Source of the DNA: an uncultured Flavobacteriales bacterium
GTDB taxonomy: Bacteria; Bacteroidota; Bacteroidia; Flavobacteriales_D; Crocinitomicaceae
DNA: 39,413 nucleotides
Assembly (NCBI GenBank): GCA_905478665.1
Contig: CAJQJL010000056.1
Coordinates: 1 to 39,413 of the forward strand
Reading direction: 5' to 3'
Each line of letters opens with the position of its first letter. The first letter of the stretch is position 1. Below the pieces are notes generated by a model, which ran no database searches, was not told where the DNA came from, and was given only the letters and a program-made list of their open reading frames with translations. A program made the position numbers and the translations under genes. Of the stretch, positions 32,567-39,413 are shown one piece after another.

Positions 32567-34723
32567 ATGAACACGTACAATGAAAATCTAAATTCCATTG
32601 TGGTCTCCTCATTAGCGACTCAAGAAGTCGCTCAAACGACCATAGATGCGACCACACATGCCTCCATGTTCACGCTATACTATGCGGAAGGGCAATCAAT
32701 TACAGCGGCCGAAAAACTGGATGTTGCCGAGAAAAAATTAGCCGAAAAGACCAAGGTAAAAACGCAAGCGGTAGATAGCTCAAACGTTTCCAATAACCAG
32801 CTAGGCGCGGCGAATCAGGCAAACGACTACGTGAAGCAAGCAGTAACGAATACCTCCGTTGCCGCCGCAAATGTTCAAACCGCATCAAATGCCATCGTTC
32901 GTTTGGCGGGTGACATAGGAAACATCTTTAGCATCGTGAATGCTGCTGATTTTGGAACCGATATTTACGATCTTGCCTCAGAGACAAAGGAATTAATAAA
33001 CATCACAGCTTACAATGCTGAAATTGCTTCACGGGTAGCTATGGAAGCTTCAACTGCAACCGCTGAGGTTTCAATTGGGGCAGTTATGACTAAATCGACT
33101 GGTACGAACACACTCGTAAATACACTGTTGAGTGCAGCAAATACTGACTACGACAATGCTTCTGACCTAGTTAATGCAGACAATGACGCTCTTGCTACAT
33201 CAAGTGCTCAAGAAAAGCTCTCTGAAGGTGAATACCTTGATAACCTAGTCGAAAAATTGGCGACAGATGACGCTTATTCTACAATGAACGATGAGCTAAA
33301 TCTTGATTTGAAGGTAGAGATAGATGACCCTAACTACCCAACGGCTATCACGATTTCTTTTGATCGAATTACAAATCCTTTTGACCTAATAAATGAACAA
33401 CCACATTATCCTGTGGAAGATTATAAAATGGTCATTGTCAAAAATTCGCGAAAATCAATCTTCTCGCTTTCGAACGCGGACATAATGTACCAGCAAGAAT
33501 CTCTTGCGCTCTATCCTATTGATAAATCTTTAGGGACGCTAGAGTCGATTCAAGAATCATTTTCATTAAACTTAGATTTAGAACCGCTCATTGACTCCGA
33601 CGGCGACGCACTTGAATTTGGCACTGACTATGTCGTTTTCATCATGGCAATTTATACGGATGAGTACAAATGGAAGATCAACAACTATGACAATTTCCTA
33701 ACGGCTCCTTCCGAACCATTCACGCTTCTCTATGAGTTCGAAGCTGTTGACGCAGAGAAAATTCGTGTCTTTAAATTGGGTAAGAAGACTGAAATTGATG
33801 AAACCCTTGATGTGGACATTGATGTAAAAGATGAAGAAATTGATGTTTTCATCAATGCGGATCTCGAATTTCTCCCTAAAGCAAGTCGGAAGAATGAATT
33901 CCGCATGAACTTTGAAGCACCAGAAGATCATGACTTTAAGATTGATTACCGTTGTATCTTCTTGCTTCATGATCCAAAAGTAAACAGTGGGTTAATGACT
34001 ACTTATGCTAAAGGAAAGATCGAGGAACTCGAGGATATCGCAGTACACTTAGATCCTGACATTGAAGGGAAAAAAACCGAAATAAGCGGAATAGAGGATT
34101 TGACAGAAGGTGCTTTAGCCGAAGAGATGAGTCTCAAAGGCCAAGTCGAAAACTTAACGGATGAAATAACTGCCCTCACAAATGAAATAAATTCGTCCAC
34201 AGGAGCAGAAAAGACAAAGCTGCAAGCGAAGAAAAAGAAGCTTGAAGCAGAGAAAAAGGGGCTTGAAGCTGAACAGGTAAAGGTGGCCGCTAATTTGATA
34301 AAATACGCAGAGGACATAGTAATACTAGGGGTCGAACTTGCAGCTCTTGAAGCTGAAAGAGCAGCGGCTATCGCAGAAATGGGGGAGTCAATAAAATACA
34401 ATGTGGACTTCCTTTTCAATGCAGAACTCGCCGAGCAGGTTGCTGCAGGAAATTACACCCCAGCGGTGCAAGGAATTGGCGTTGAAGAGGAAATAATCGT
34501 TACAGACGATTCGGTGGAAAAGATCATTTATTCTCATCCTTACCATGCCTATATCGGAGATGCGACGACGGATAATTTTGGAAACCAGCTAATGAAAGGA
34601 AAGTATTACATCCCAGTAGTATTGTGCGTTTCTGGTGAAGAAGAAGAGAACCGCGACAAGTACAAAAGTGTTATTTCGATGTATGAGCTAACAACGCCGT
34701 TCAAATATTCTCCAATTGTATAA
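32567..34723 (+). CDS. Orphan eCIS protein with helical N-terminus, beta domains and a coiled-coil insertion
   Basis: This 718-residue protein is not recognised. Layout by eye: an Ala/Thr/Asn-rich helical region (1-240), a beta-rich domain with fibronectin-like feel (about 245-390; FGTDYVVFIMAIY), a second beta region (about 400-470), a Lys/Glu-rich coiled coil of about 120 residues (480-605; KLQAKKKKLEAEKKGLEAEQ), and a closing beta part (608-718). The flanks of the coiled coil read like the two halves of one domain (YRCIFLLHDP and YNVDFLFNAELAEQVAAGNY), so the coil looks inserted. The N-terminal part resembles the next gene's product in style. The A-rich leader suggests strong translation. 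Likely a structural, surface or cargo-associated component, perhaps replacing the missing tail fibre. Confidence 0.65.
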   Translation: MNTYNENLNSIVVSSLATQEVAQTTIDATTHASMFTLYYAEGQSITAAEKLDVAEKKLAEKTKVKTQAVDSSNVSNNQLGAANQANDYVKQAVTNTSVAAANVQTASNAIVRLAGDIGNIFSIVNAADFGTDIYDLASETKELINITAYNAEIASRVAMEASTATAEVSIGAVMTKSTGTNTLVNTLLSAANTDYDNASDLVNADNDALATSSAQEKLSEGEYLDNLVEKLATDDAYSTMNDELNLDLKVEIDDPNYPTAITISFDRITNPFDLINEQPHYPVEDYKMVIVKNSRKSIFSLSNADIMYQQESLALYPIDKSLGTLESIQESFSLNLDLEPLIDSDGDALEFGTDYVVFIMAIYTDEYKWKINNYDNFLTAPSEPFTLLYEFEAVDAEKIRVFKLGKKTEIDETLDVDIDVKDEEIDVFINADLEFLPKASRKNEFRMNFEAPEDHDFKIDYRCIFLLHDPKVNSGLMTTYAKGKIEELEDIAVHLDPDIEGKKTEISGIEDLTEGALAEEMSLKGQVENLTDEITALTNEINSSTGAEKTKLQAKKKKLEAEKKGLEAEQVKVAANLIKYAEDIVILGVELAALEAERAAAIAEMGESIKYNVDFLFNAELAEQVAAGNYTPAVQGIGVEEEIIVTDDSVEKIIYSHPYHAYIGDATTDNFGNQLMKGKYYIPVVLCVSGEEEENRDKYKSVISMYELTTPFKYSPIV

Positions 34724-34748
34724 TCATTAAATACTAAAAAAACACATT

Positions 34749-35585
34749 ATGAAAAATCAATTAATCCCAATGGCTGAACAGCCACAATTGCCAAAGTACG
34801 GGGTAACAGAAAGTAAAAAGGCTGAGTTAGATTCGCTAACACTAGAAGTCTTAGATCAGCAAGGCGAAGTGGATAAATTCCAAGCGATGGTAACATCTCT
34901 CACGGAAAAATCCAATCTATTTCAAGGATATTTGTCAACGGCAGATACTAACCGTACGCTTGCACAGAATAACAAAGACCTTGTTGATAGTGTTGTAAAC
35001 GCAGCAAAAGATCTGAGCACCAATTCTAGCATTGCTTATGATGAGGTTGTGCTTGCAATGTCTCTTACAGACACATTGGCCAACGACATGAAAGATGTTA
35101 TTGACAAGCTCATATACTCTGCTGAAGTGATTGAAAAGTTGTCGAATCTCGTAATTCGAACCAAAGCTTTGAATCCACTTATATCGGACGATCTTGTTTC
35201 ACAAATAACCCAAGCTGGTACGGATGCAAATAATGCTGTCGCTTTAACACTCATCGCTCTTCAGACTACGTTTACTGCTCAGGCAACAAACACAGAAACT
35301 GGTGCGGCAAGCGTTTTGGAAAAGCAACAAGCTGAAAATCTAGTTACAGTCCTCACGAAGAACGTGAAGAAAACTGCAGAAAAAGATGGGCACGTATCTA
35401 TTAAGACATTGCTTTATAAAGCTTATGCACTCGCTTCGGAACACTACGATAGAGAATTTGCAGCGATGATTATTGTTACGAACCAACTAAATGAAGCGCA
35501 AGCGAATCTTGATACAGCTACAATCAAACTTCAATCTTTAGAGGCTGGTTTAGCCGCTGCCACAGCTGCAGCCTTAGCTTCATAG
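34749..35585 (+). CDS. Orphan all-helical eCIS-associated protein
   Basis: This 278-residue, almost entirely helical protein is rich in Ala, Thr, Leu and Asn, with no signal peptide and no Cys. A coiled coil is likely at about 22-60 and at the C-terminus (about 230-278, NEAQANLDTATIKLQSLEAG). Its middle (ANDMKDVIDKLIYSAEVIEK) is laid out like residues 110-170 of the preceding gene product (VRLAGDIGNIFSIVNAADFG), so the two may be distant paralogues. The leader TTAAATACTAAAAAAA before ATG 34749 nearly repeats the leader of the tube gene at 17313, and a stem-loop follows its stop. These features suggest an abundant structural or packing protein. Function unknown. Confidence 0.65.
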   Translation: MKNQLIPMAEQPQLPKYGVTESKKAELDSLTLEVLDQQGEVDKFQAMVTSLTEKSNLFQGYLSTADTNRTLAQNNKDLVDSVVNAAKDLSTNSSIAYDEVVLAMSLTDTLANDMKDVIDKLIYSAEVIEKLSNLVIRTKALNPLISDDLVSQITQAGTDANNAVALTLIALQTTFTAQATNTETGAASVLEKQQAENLVTVLTKNVKKTAEKDGHVSIKTLLYKAYALASEHYDREFAAMIIVTNQLNEAQANLDTATIKLQSLEAGLAAATAAALAS

Positions 35586-35617
35586 ACAAAAAATTGCTAA
35601 TCTTAGTAATGAAACAC

Positions 35618-35644
35618 GTCCACTGCCTGATTTAGGCAGTGGAC
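35618..35644 (+). terminator. Perfect 10-bp stem-loop between two eCIS genes
   Basis: GTCCACTGCC (35618-35627) and GGCAGTGGAC (35635-35644) form a perfect GC-rich stem with a 7-nt loop. Only three Ts follow (TTTAAAC), so it is a weak terminator or an mRNA-processing/stabilising hairpin. It sits 33 bp after the stop of the helical-protein gene and 17 bp before the next start, so it probably lowers expression of the ATPase part relative to the abundant upstream protein. Confidence 0.6.
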
Positions 35645-35660
35645 TTTAAACACATTTACA

Positions 35661-36581
35661 ATGGACAATGCTTTTAGAATTTTTTACCGGAATTTCTACT
35701 TCAAGACAGGTGGATTTATTCCTTCTGCACCACTCAATCAGAACCTGTATCCCGGAGACTTTTTTCAAATCGTTAATGGAGAAATGCTCGTTCTGGGAAA
35801 CATTTTTCAAAAAGGCATAGTACATAAAGACGATGTCGAATTTGGCTATGGGCTCAAACTCAACCCCGCAAGTTGGGAATTCAGTGATGGACTCTCGAAA
35901 CCCTATTCTGGCAGAGGAAGTGGACAAGGAACCCTAGAAGATTTTGAATTCAGCAAGCAAATTCTTGCATTTGAAAGAGAAGGAAGCTTCTTTTTTAAGG
36001 CAACCGATCCAGTAGCTGCACGCATTCTCAATTGGAATGATCTTCAACAAGAGCTCATTATCAAAATGACGCAAACTTATTACTCATTCAGGGACCTCTA
36101 TATTGTAACTGAAGTAGCAAGCACTGCAGACTGGACATTGGCAGTCGCTGGTTCTAAAAAAGCAGAATTGGAAATTTCCACAGACTCAGAAAATTTCGGG
36201 CTCGTCGATATTTTCGGGCATCACTCCGCAAAAACAATTCAATCCAAAGACATTGAATACTATCACCGCGAGGCTCATAAAAAACCTGTGTTTTTTAAAG
36301 CAAAAAAGTTAGTTGTCCAAGACGATAAACTCAACGTATTTATCAGTGACCTGATCACTACCCGTGAAAATCAGCACCAATGGGCAGGCTCTTTCTTTGA
36401 CTACGATTTTCACTTTGAACCGAGTTATTCACCGCAAATTCGTTCCAACTCACAAGCCTCTTTGCTCGACATGCTTCAGGCAAACCAACTCAACCCCAAT
36501 ACAGCCTTGCTCTACTTCAGGTGGGGCGATGCGAATTTGGATGATATTGAAAAACTATTTATAAGCTATGGAGAAGAATAA
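35661..36581 (+). CDS. Orphan protein upstream of the eCIS ATPase
   Basis: This 306-residue soluble protein has no domain I can name. Its start, FRIFYRNFYFKTGGFIPSAP followed by LYPGDFFQIVNGEMLVLGNI, and the middle YYSFRDLYIVTEVASTADWT suggest a mixed alpha/beta fold. There is no signal peptide or transmembrane helix. It ends in a short helical part (FISYGEE) that overlaps the ATPase start by 14 bp, a strong sign of translational coupling and of joint work with the ATPase. A role in cargo or injector assembly with the ATPase is inference. The encoding gene is preceded by a perfect stem-loop. Confidence 0.65.
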   Translation: MDNAFRIFYRNFYFKTGGFIPSAPLNQNLYPGDFFQIVNGEMLVLGNIFQKGIVHKDDVEFGYGLKLNPASWEFSDGLSKPYSGRGSGQGTLEDFEFSKQILAFEREGSFFFKATDPVAARILNWNDLQQELIIKMTQTYYSFRDLYIVTEVASTADWTLAVAGSKKAELEISTDSENFGLVDIFGHHSAKTIQSKDIEYYHREAHKKPVFFKAKKLVVQDDKLNVFISDLITTRENQHQWAGSFFDYDFHFEPSYSPQIRSNSQASLLDMLQANQLNPNTALLYFRWGDANLDDIEKLFISYGEE

Positions 36582-37923
36582 TCCACTTTCTACACTTTAT
36601 GCCGAAATCCATTGGCTGCAGCTTGTAATTGATCAAGTTATCAGGAGCTACTTGTTGCAAGAAGGACATGAGGCGCATTGGATGGACATTGCTCTCCCAG
36701 ACCTTTCAGAAGATGATTCTCCTTATGCAAAAAGTGTTACCGAATGGAACCTAAACACCTATGAACGTCTTGTCTTAGTGCTTTCCATCGCTCCACATAT
36801 CTCTCCCGAAGTCCTCGATATTTTCTTTGGAAAAAACCAACTCTATGACAGAGGCTTTACAGAGTTTGGCGGAGTCATGGACAAAAACCATAGTGGATTT
36901 ATACCAACTGGGCAAACAGCGTGTTTTTTAATTACTGCGACAAATCCAGAATGGAGAAATGAAGTTTCCGCGATTTTTGAGAAGCAGAGCACGCTTATGA
37001 AAGAAAGAGTAATTGCACTTTCTGAAACAGAACCTTATGTCCCTACTTTTAGTGGTATTCTGGGAATTTCTGATCAGTGGCTTCAGTATTTTTTAACAGG
37101 AGAATATCCTCAGTTAGAACAAGGAGCCAGCTTTCCAGCGCAAAAAATTACAACAGAATTGGACTGGGAGGATATTGTCTTAGACGACCTAATCATGGGA
37201 CAATTACGCGAAATCACAACTTGGCTCGAACATGGATCTTCATTGCTTAAAGATTGGGGACTCAGAAAGAAGATCAAGCCCGGTTACCGTGCTCTTTTTT
37301 ATGGCCCACCAGGAACGGGAAAAACACTAACTGCCACTCTTTTGGGAAAAATATCGGGCAAAGAAGTATACAAAGTTGATTTGTCCATGATTGTATCAAA
37401 GTACATTGGTGAGACCGAAAAAAATCTGGCGAAGATCTTTGATATCGCACAGCACAAAAACTGGATCTTATTCTTCGATGAAGCAGATTCTTTATTCGGT
37501 AAACGTACAGCCACCAACTCTTCCAATGATCGACATGCAAACCAGCAAACGGCATATCTTCTGCAACGAATAGAAGATTTTCCTGGGGTCGTCATTCTCG
37601 CGTCCAATCTAAGGGCAAATATGGACGAAGCATTTACGCGAAGGTTTCAATCCATTATTCATTTTACAATGCCAACGGCAGATGAACGCTACTTGCTTTG
37701 GCAGCACGCCTTTTCCGATAAATGCACCTTAGATCCAGAAATTGACCTTTACCAGATAGCGGAGGATTATGAATTGCCGGGCGGATCGATTATCAACGTG
37801 TTACGTTATTGTGCACTCGCTGCTATTCAACGAAATGACACTGTCGTAACCCAACAGGAATTGCTCGCAGGACTGAGAAAAGAATTTAAAAAGGAAAACC
37901 GAACATTAACCATTACCAATTAA
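36568..37923 (+). CDS. AAA+ ATPase of the eCIS (Afp15/Pvc15-like)
   Basis: This 451-residue ATPase has Walker A GPPGTGKT (246-253), Walker B ILFFDEAD (300-307), sensor-1 Asn in LASN (N347) and arginine-finger region TRRF (357-360), all intact, so it should be active. The N-terminal ~200 residues (LSTLYAEIHWLQLVIDQVIR, NLNTYERLVLVLSIAPHISP) are the usual accessory domain of eCIS ATPases. In PVC the homologue is needed for assembly or loading of cargo. The gene starts inside the preceding orphan gene and is followed 20 bp later by the orphan at 37944 and the effector, making a loading module. Confidence 0.93.
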   Translation: MEKNNPLSTLYAEIHWLQLVIDQVIRSYLLQEGHEAHWMDIALPDLSEDDSPYAKSVTEWNLNTYERLVLVLSIAPHISPEVLDIFFGKNQLYDRGFTEFGGVMDKNHSGFIPTGQTACFLITATNPEWRNEVSAIFEKQSTLMKERVIALSETEPYVPTFSGILGISDQWLQYFLTGEYPQLEQGASFPAQKITTELDWEDIVLDDLIMGQLREITTWLEHGSSLLKDWGLRKKIKPGYRALFYGPPGTGKTLTATLLGKISGKEVYKVDLSMIVSKYIGETEKNLAKIFDIAQHKNWILFFDEADSLFGKRTATNSSNDRHANQQTAYLLQRIEDFPGVVILASNLRANMDEAFTRRFQSIIHFTMPTADERYLLWQHAFSDKCTLDPEIDLYQIAEDYELPGGSIINVLRYCALAAIQRNDTVVTQQELLAGLRKEFKKENRTLTITN

Positions 37924-37943
37924 AAAACAATTCAGTAGACCCC

Positions 37944-38630
37944 ATGGCAAATACATCAGCAAAAATAGTGGATAGAAAAGTGGCTAAGCCCGAAAAACCA
38001 ATCTATTTAGCGTTGACATTGGTGATAGGCCCTTGGAAAAAAATCTTTCCTCCGAAGGAATTCCAATTGATCATTGCAGAGGCACTCAATTACAGAAATC
38101 CCGAAAGAAAGCACATAGGAAAGCGCAAAGAACCACCGTACAAATACGACCCTTGCATTGATGAGAAAAGCTATTATCATGTGAACAACGAATTGACTAT
38201 TTCTGGCTACTTAATTACTGAACGAAGAGTTTGCCTAATCCTTAAAGTGAAGCCATCGGAATTCGATCGGCTTTACGATATATTTAATTGTCACGTGAAG
38301 CAAGAAATTAAGAGGCGAATTGACGACAGACATTTCAACAAAGGGCTTCTTTCTGAAGGGCTCGACTTTCTCCTTGACGATCAATTTACAAAGGCACCGC
38401 TGATCAATCCTGAATTAATTCAAATGTTGCTAGGAAGAGAGTACTATCAATTGTACAATGTCTCCTCTCTTCAACGCATGAAAGCCTCTTTAGCTAAATA
38501 TACTTACTGTTCAGTTATTGATTATTCTGGTGCTGAAGGTCCTGTATTCGTGGAGAAATTGGAAGAAAATCAGAATCCAATAATCCATCCGTATGGGGTG
38601 ATTGATTATCCAAATCTACACACGCCATGA
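37944..38630 (+). CDS. Orphan protein coupled to the eCIS effector gene
   Basis: This 228-residue basic protein is not recognised. It has no signal or membrane segment. An internal stretch (SYYHVNNELTISGYLITERR followed by VCLILKVKPSEFDRLYDIFN and VKQEIKRRI) has the size and strand-helix order of Y1 (IS200/REP-type) HUH transposase domains, but the catalytic HUH and Tyr are not visible, so any relation would be to an inactive derivative. Its stop overlaps the start of the DUF4157 effector gene by 4 bp (ATGA). Position between ATPase and effector suggests an adaptor or chaperone that keeps or delivers the effector. This is inference. Confidence 0.6.
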   Translation: MANTSAKIVDRKVAKPEKPIYLALTLVIGPWKKIFPPKEFQLIIAEALNYRNPERKHIGKRKEPPYKYDPCIDEKSYYHVNNELTISGYLITERRVCLILKVKPSEFDRLYDIFNCHVKQEIKRRIDDRHFNKGLLSEGLDFLLDDQFTKAPLINPELIQMLLGREYYQLYNVSSLQRMKASLAKYTYCSVIDYSGAEGPVFVEKLEENQNPIIHPYGVIDYPNLHTP

Positions 38631-39413
38631 ACAAGTACCAACATAAAAACCAATCTCAGACTACCTTGCAACTTGCCGATTCGGGGGGAAATGGAACTCG
38701 ATTGGTAGATAATCGACAAAGGATTACCATTCAAAGAAAAGCAAATACAACAGGCCTTCCTGATAACTTGAAGTCTGGAATCGAAAACCTTTCGGGTCAT
38801 TCCATGGATGATGTAAAAGTACATTACAATTCATCCAAACCAGCGCAGTTGAATGCACATGCTTATGCGCAAGGAACTACTATTCACCTGGCGTCTGGGC
38901 AAGAAAAGCATCTTCCACATGAAGCTTGGCACGTAGTGCAACAAAAACAAGGACGGGTAAAACCGACTTTGCAAATGAAGGGACAATACATCAACGACAA
39001 TCGTTCATTGGAAAGTGAGGCAGATCGAATGGGGGCAAGAGCAATTCAATTGGCAAGCCGAAATACATCTCACACCTACTCCGCAACACTGAAGAATAAT
39101 CAGATGCCGAATACCGTTGCTCAATTGGTAACGCGTGTTAACTGGACAACTCAGAACTTTCAATACAATGATGCCATAGGCGGACTGCAAAATCAAATTG
39201 TAGGCAAGAAAATGGAGGCCGATTTAGATCCAGCAGATATGCGCATAGGAAATACAACTACATCGCATGAAATGCCAGCACTTTTTAACAGGTTAAATAC
39301 CAATTGGAATGCGGGTGCTATGGGCTGGGTTCGTGGACACTTATTAAATGCCCACCTTGGTGGTCCAAATACCGATGCGAATCTCTTCCCCATCACTGGA
39401 CATGCCAACAGTG
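38627..39413 (+). CDS. eCIS effector: DUF4157 domain plus probable nuclease domain (3' partial)
   Basis: The first 262 residues are visible and the gene continues past the window. After a short N-terminal lead (about 1-40) comes an eCIS-core DUF4157 domain (about 43-140): LPDNLKSGIENLSGHSMDDV, an intact HEAWH zinc motif (98-102, HEAWHVVQQKQGR) and the downstream acidic ESEADRMG (129-136). DUF4157 marks proteins carried by eCIS. The next part (about 165-262) ends WVRGHLLNAHLGGPNTDANL, FPITGHANS, which looks like the R-G-H catalytic start of DNA/RNA non-specific (beta-beta-alpha-metal) endonucleases, as in NucA/Endonuclease_NS-type toxins. It is probably a nuclease toxin injected into the target. 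ATG 38627 overlaps the previous stop (ATGA). Confidence 0.82.
   Translation, partial: MNKYQHKNQSQTTLQLADSGGNGTRLVDNRQRITIQRKANTTGLPDNLKSGIENLSGHSMDDVKVHYNSSKPAQLNAHAYAQGTTIHLASGQEKHLPHEAWHVVQQKQGRVKPTLQMKGQYINDNRSLESEADRMGARAIQLASRNTSHTYSATLKNNQMPNTVAQLVTRVNWTTQNFQYNDAIGGLQNQIVGKKMEADLDPADMRIGNTTTSHEMPALFNRLNTNWNAGAMGWVRGHLLNAHLGGPNTDANLFPITGHANS

Noticed and set aside
35661..36581. Superficial likeness of the N-terminal LYPGDFFQIVNGEMLVLGNI to the first strands of bacterial gasdermins
   Set aside because: Only a loose hydrophobic/Gly pattern over 20 residues agrees, there is no protease partner of the gasdermin type beside it, and the rest of the protein shows no support.
14264..39413. A contractile-tailed prophage
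   Set aside because: There are sheath, tube and baseplate genes, but no capsid, portal, terminase, holin, lysin, integrase or replication gene, and DUF4255, AAA+ ATPase and DUF4157 genes are typical of eCIS.
14264..39413. A type VI secretion system
   Set aside because: VgrG, PAAR and gp25 occur in both, but no TssJLM membrane complex, ClpV or TssB/C pair is present. A single full-length sheath with CIS_TMP and DUF4255 points to eCIS.

Overview
The window is low-GC DNA from a member of the Bacteroidota. The signs are A-rich leaders instead of Shine-Dalgarno sites, a TAnnTTTG-type promoter element, and gene families typical of that phylum (FHS-type MFS transporters, S41 proteases with N-terminal helical regions, DUF4255 and DUF5908 injection-system genes). 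No genus can be named from the sequence alone. No tRNA, rRNA, CRISPR array, transposon, integrase or replication gene was seen.

Region 1 (1-1756) holds the 3' end of a tail-fibre-type (S74-like) surface protein with a terminator, an unknown two-helix membrane protein, and an M23 metallopeptidase lipoprotein. Region 2 (1850-9380) looks like a complete 4-hydroxyproline catabolic operon on the minus strand: cis-4-hydroxy-D-proline oxidoreductase, 4-hydroxyproline 2-epimerase, 2-oxoglutarate semialdehyde dehydrogenase and a DHDPS-family deaminase, all overlapping by 1-8 bp. It is divergent from an AraC regulator followed by an FHS/MFS transporter. Region 3 (9373-12498) has an exported S41 protease overlapping the transporter gene and an exported helical protein.

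Region 4 (12511-14007) is scar-like. A small ORF fuses a sheath N-terminus to a LysM C-terminus, and the DNA after it aligns with the start of the VgrG gene found 6 kb downstream. This looks like the collapsed remains of a second injection-system locus. A hairpin and paired direct repeats follow, then a regulator with a receiver-like domain that lacks the phospho-acceptor Asp.

Region 5 (14264-39413 and beyond) is an extracellular contractile injection system (eCIS, Afp/PVC-like). Gene order is DUF4255 cap protein, orphan, single sheath, tube 1, tube 2, DUF5908, LysM hub protein, VgrG spike, PAAR tip, gp25, baseplate J, Afp12-like baseplate protein, tape measure, three orphans, AAA+ ATPase, orphan, and an effector with an eCIS-core DUF4157 domain followed by a probable nuclease domain cut by the window end. 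Short overlaps join most neighbours. There are no capsid, lysis, replication or obvious tail-fibre genes, so this is a cellular injection machine and not a prophage.

The least explained parts are the orphan genes at 14830, 32567, 34749, 35661 and 37944, and the decayed second locus.
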